A stretch of DNA of 64,000 nt from Paraburkholderia aspalathi (lineage in GTDB: Bacteria > Pseudomonadota > Gammaproteobacteria > Burkholderiales > Burkholderiaceae): positions 62,001 to 126,000 of the forward strand of contig NZ_FPBH01000009.1 in NCBI RefSeq assembly GCF_900116445.1, given 5' to 3'. Under the pieces are notes generated by a model. That model searched no databases. It saw only the letters and a list, made by a program, of their open reading frames with translations, and was not told the origin of the DNA. Of this stretch, positions 61,193 to 64,000 are shown one piece after another. A program made the translations under genes and the position numbers. Positions within the stretch are counted from its first letter, which is position 1; each line of letters begins with the position of its first letter.

Positions 61193-61447
61193 TTAGCGCG
61201 GTATTGATGACTGCGACGATCGCTCTTCGGGCGTACGTTCGCCGACCTCGTCCGCTGTCTCTACATATATCGCGCACTCGGGGCAATTCTCGGCCGCGAG
61301 TTCGGCCAACTCTTCCAACTCCTTGGGCAGTGTCGACTGGATTCGTACGATAGCGTAGCCATCGCTGTCGAGTCCGAACAGCTCCGGGGCAAGACGGCTG
61401 CAATTGTTATGGCCGTGACAGAGGCCTGGCGTAATGCCTATCTTCAT
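61193..61447 (-). CDS. Small ferredoxin, cytochrome P450-partner type
   Basis: An 84-residue ferredoxin. It opens MKIGITPGLCHGHNNCSRLAP and continues ELFGLDSDGYAIV, then ENCPECAIYVE. The Cys-x5-Cys ... Cys-Pro arrangement is that of [3Fe-4S] ferredoxins that serve bacterial P450s; a second Cys in CPEC is unusual. Start ATG 61447 is preceded by CAGGTG; the longer frame adds 22 unlikely residues. It is the last gene of a minus-strand operon behind an aldehyde and an alcohol dehydrogenase. No P450 gene is inside the window; it may lie beyond 64000. Confidence 0.82.
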   Translation of the reverse strand: MKIGITPGLCHGHNNCSRLAPELFGLDSDGYAIVRIQSTLPKELEELAELAAENCPECAIYVETADEVGERTPEERSSQSSIPR

Positions 61448-61529
61448 GGTTTTCACCTGCAGTGTGCGATATGAGATCGTGAAGACCTGCGACTGTTTCC
61501 AGCGATAGACCACCGTGGCTTCCGTGCCA

Positions 61530-62945
61530 TCAGGAGCGGCCGCGAGGGCAATAGCGGACCTGAAGCGAACAGAATGCGTCGAGTCCCCATGGGCCGTTCT
61601 CTATGCCGATGCCGCTCCATTTCCAGCCACCGAACGGTAAATGCGGCTGCACGACCAGGTGCGTATTGACGTAGGCGCTTCCGCAATCGAGCCGGGCGGC
61701 CACGCGTGCCGCACGCTCCTCGTCCGAGCTCCACACCGATCCGGACAATCCGTACGGCGTTGCATTGGCCCGTACGATCGCTTCGTCGAGATCGCTGTAG
61801 CGCAGAACGGGTAACGCCGGGCCGAACTGCTCCTCGTCGACGATGCGCATGCCCTCACGCGCCCCGTGCAAAATCGTCGGCTCGAAGAAGTAGCCCGGCC
61901 TGTCCATCGCGTGTCCTCCGGCGGCCGCCAGTGCGCCGTCAGCCAACGCATCGGCGACGAGGCTCGAGACCCGCTCGAACTGTGGCTTGTTGTTGATCGG
62001 ACCGAGCTGCACGCCATCGTCCATGCCGTTGCCGACCCGTGCGCGGCGCGCGCGCTCTGCGAGCGCCTCGACCACCGCATCGTGCAGCCGGTCCGGCACG
62101 TAGACGCGTTTGATTCCCGCGCAAATCTGCCCGTTGTTCGTGAACGCTCCCCAGAAAATGCCGGCCGCGACGCGTGAGGGATCGGCATCATCCAGTACGA
62201 TCGCGGCGTCGTTTCCGCCCAGTTCCAGGGTGATGCGCTTCAGATCCGGAGATGCTGCAGCGGCGACCGCTTTGCCCGTTGCAACGGATCCTGTAAAGCT
62301 GATCTTGCGAACCGTCGGATGACCGGTCATCCACGCACCCAGCGCATCGCCGCCGCTGACCACGTTCAGTACGCCAGGTGGCAAATGCCCGGTGATGATT
62401 CGCCCAGCGGCGAGTGTCGACAGTGGCGTAAACGGCGAAGGCTTCAACACGATCGTATTTCCCGCGAGCAGTGCGGGTGCGAGCTTCATCCCGAGAAGAA
62501 GCAGCGGGAAATTCCACGGCGTGATCGCGGCGACGACGCCCAGCGGACGGCGCACGAGCACTGCCTGACCCCGTGCATCGTCCTGGAGCGTCTCTGGCTG
62601 CAGCGGCAGCTCCGCGAAATAGCTGAACCAGCGAGCGGTCTCGGTCACTTCGAAGACGGCCGCCATGAGCGGCTTGCCTTGTTCTTTTGTCACCAGTTCA
62701 GCAAGCTCCAGTTGTGCAGCGATCAATGCGTTAGCGATGCCTTGCAGCGCCGCGCGGCGCGCGCTGTCGTCGCTTACGCTCCAGGACACGAAAGCCCGCG
62801 ACGCACTGGCCATCGCGTCGTCGAGCTGATCCTGGGTGCATTGTGGGGCCTGCGCAAAGATCTCGCCGGTGCCGGGATTGACGACGTCGAACCACGAGGC
62901 AGCGGTCGTCTCGCCGCCGTCGATCGTCATGTTGTAGAGGCTCAT
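61530..62945 (-). CDS. Aldehyde dehydrogenase family protein
   Basis: A 471-residue aldehyde dehydrogenase. TPWNFPLLLLGMKLAPALLAGNTIVLKPSP, FTGSVATGK, general base Glu in LELGGNDA and nucleophile Cys in NNGQICAGIKRV are all present; the end reads LPFGGWKWSGIGIENG. It would oxidise the aldehyde produced by the alcohol dehydrogenase encoded 38 bases upstream. CCGGAG precedes ATG 62945. The ferredoxin gene follows. An oxidation chain from hydroxylation through alcohol and aldehyde to acid is implied for the operon. Confidence 0.9.
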   Translation of the reverse strand: MSLYNMTIDGGETTAASWFDVVNPGTGEIFAQAPQCTQDQLDDAMASASRAFVSWSVSDDSARRAALQGIANALIAAQLELAELVTKEQGKPLMAAVFEVTETARWFSYFAELPLQPETLQDDARGQAVLVRRPLGVVAAITPWNFPLLLLGMKLAPALLAGNTIVLKPSPFTPLSTLAAGRIITGHLPPGVLNVVSGGDALGAWMTGHPTVRKISFTGSVATGKAVAAAASPDLKRITLELGGNDAAIVLDDADPSRVAAGIFWGAFTNNGQICAGIKRVYVPDRLHDAVVEALAERARRARVGNGMDDGVQLGPINNKPQFERVSSLVADALADGALAAAGGHAMDRPGYFFEPTILHGAREGMRIVDEEQFGPALPVLRYSDLDEAIVRANATPYGLSGSVWSSDEERAARVAARLDCGSAYVNTHLVVQPHLPFGGWKWSGIGIENGPWGLDAFCSLQVRYCPRGRS

Positions 62946-62983
62946 AAAAACTCCGGATTGGAAAAGGGCGGCGTTGCGTCCGG

Positions 62984-64000
62984 TCAGAACCGCAAGACGG
63001 CGCGTGCGCCGCGTCCAGATGCGCAGTAGTCGAGTGCGTCGTTGACGGCCGGAAACTCGAACGTGTGGGTCACCAGTTCGTCGAGCTTCAACAGTTTCTG
63101 TTCGTAGAGACCAATCAGGCGTTGCACTTCGCGATGAACGTGCGCGGAACCGTAAAGCGAACCGCGAATGGTTTTCTCGGTCATGACGATGCCGGTAAAC
63201 GACGGCACGTTGACCACCACATCGTCGGGGCCCGCACCGACCAGCACGGCACGGCCGCCACGCCGCGTCATGCGGATCGCGTCGCGCACTGTGTCCTGAT
63301 GGCCGACCACCTCGATGGCGGCGTCCACTCCGCGTCCCTCTGTCGCCTTGCGAATCTGGCGGATCAGTTCGGCGCCTGGCTGTAGCGTCAGCGTCGCGCC
63401 GAATTCACGGGCGAACGCGAGCCGTTCCTCACTCGGATCGATCGCGATGATCTGGCTCGCGCCGCTGATACGCGCGCCTTGTATCGCGTTCAGACCGACC
63501 CCGCCGCAACCGATCACTGCAATCGATTCGCCTACCGCGACGCGGGCCGTGTTGACCGCCGCGCCGAACCCGGTCAGCACGCCGCAACCAATCAATGAAG
63601 CCGGGGCGAGATCCATCTCGGGCGGCAGTTTGACAGCGGCGCGGGCGGGCACGACGCAATGCCTCGAGAAGGTTCCGAGCCCGGCCATGTGGTAGACCGG
63701 CTCGCCGTTCCATCGGTAGCGAGTCGTGCCGTCAGGCATCGTGCCGCGCGCCATCGCCGCCGTGCCCGAGTCGCACAGCGACGGTTGCTCGTGCTGGCAG
63801 TAGAAGCATCGGCCGCATTGGGTGAGCCAGCTCAACACGACGCGATCGCCCGCAGCGAGTTCGGTCACGTCTTCGCCGACTTCGACTACTGTGCCGGCAC
63901 CTTCGTGACCGAGAACGACGGGCAATGGATTGGGCAGGCGTCCGGTGAAGACGGACAGATCGGAATGGCAGACACCCGATGCGCCGATTGCGACGAGCAC
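62984..64000 (-). CDS. Zinc-dependent alcohol dehydrogenase (partial at the right edge)
   Basis: About 338 codons are present; the N-terminal ~30 residues lie beyond the window, since the frame is open to the edge. Catalytic zinc ligands are Cys in GASGVCHSD and His in LGHEGAG; structural zinc ligands are four Cys in CGRCFYCQHEQPSLC. The Rossmann motif is VIGCGGVGLNAIQGA, with IAIDPSEERL after it, suggesting NAD+. It resembles class III/AdhC-like enzymes that oxidise larger primary alcohols. It is upstream of the aldehyde dehydrogenase gene in the same operon. Confidence 0.9.
   Translation of the reverse strand: MLVAIGASGVCHSDLSVFTGRLPNPLPVVLGHEGAGTVVEVGEDVTELAAGDRVVLSWLTQCGRCFYCQHEQPSLCDSGTAAMARGTMPDGTTRYRWNGEPVYHMAGLGTFSRHCVVPARAAVKLPPEMDLAPASLIGCGVLTGFGAAVNTARVAVGESIAVIGCGGVGLNAIQGARISGASQIIAIDPSEERLAFAREFGATLTLQPGAELIRQIRKATEGRGVDAAIEVVGHQDTVRDAIRMTRRGGRAVLVGAGPDDVVVNVPSFTGIVMTEKTIRGSLYGSAHVHREVQRLIGLYEQKLLKLDELVTHTFEFPAVNDALDYCASGRGARAVLRF

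Noticed and set aside
1..64000. CRISPR arrays, insertion sequences, prophage genes, tRNA or rRNA genes
   Set aside because: I looked for regularly spaced repeats, transposase motifs with terminal inverted repeats, integrases and structural RNA sequences and found none that I could support.

Overview
The window looks like a piece of a Burkholderia/Paraburkholderia-type betaproteobacterial genome. It is GC-rich with short intergenic gaps, has general porins of the betaproteobacterial type, contains many MFS, enolase-superfamily, VOC and SDR catabolic genes, and has the three-subunit (gamma / GMC flavoprotein / triheme cytochrome c) sugar dehydrogenase typical of Burkholderia. I see no rRNA, tRNA, CRISPR array, insertion sequence or phage gene. 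It is almost entirely catabolic, transport and regulatory DNA.

Layout. (1) 1-2.1 kb, plus strand: the tail of an SDR, an extradiol ring-cleavage dioxygenase and a fumarylacetoacetate-hydrolase-like enzyme, closed by an intrinsic terminator. (2) 2.1-6.8 kb: an MFS transporter, an SDR with an abnormal active site, and a divergent MarR / EmrB-type efflux pair sharing a perfect dyad operator. (3) 17.4 down to 6.9 kb, minus strand: one long polycistron, DUF1302 barrel - DUF1329 - YCF48-like - RND/MMPL permease - VOC - enoyl-CoA hydratase - SDR - alpha/beta hydrolase. It joins a cell-envelope machine to beta-oxidation-like enzymes and probably handles a hydrophobic substrate. (4) 18.1-21.3 kb, plus: GMC alcohol dehydrogenase and aldehyde dehydrogenase.

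(5) 21.4-40.4 kb: a sugar-acid catabolic island. A regulator that fuses an IclR protein to an SMP-30-like propeller faces a plus-strand array: RraA-like aldolase, SnoaL-like protein, 2,5-dioxovalerate (alpha-ketoglutarate semialdehyde) dehydrogenase, Dabb protein, two SDRs, four ACS-family MFS permeases, three enolase-superfamily enzymes (one resembling talarate/galactarate dehydratase), an aldose epimerase, a porin, mannonate dehydratase UxuA and a 56-residue small protein. The same 21-bp dyad lies before the first gene and again before the third permease, so one regulator probably controls both.

(6) 40.5-50.3 kb: a LacI-type regulator diverges from an operon with a membrane di-iron oxygenase, Rieske ferredoxin and ferredoxin reductase that match the architecture of the rhizopine demethylase MocDEF. 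These are followed by two xylose-isomerase-like TIM barrels and an RbsBAC-type ABC importer. I infer uptake and oxidative demethylation of an O- or N-methylated sugar or inositol.

(7) 50.4-54.3 kb, minus: a periplasmic FAD/Fe-S/triheme sugar dehydrogenase. (8) 54.5-59.6 kb, minus: LysR, an AbgB-like M20 amidohydrolase, a porin interrupted by a frameshift in a G7 tract, and an MHS-family permease. (9) 60-64 kb: a VOC protein, then a minus-strand operon with a P450-type ferredoxin, aldehyde dehydrogenase and zinc alcohol dehydrogenase that runs off the window.
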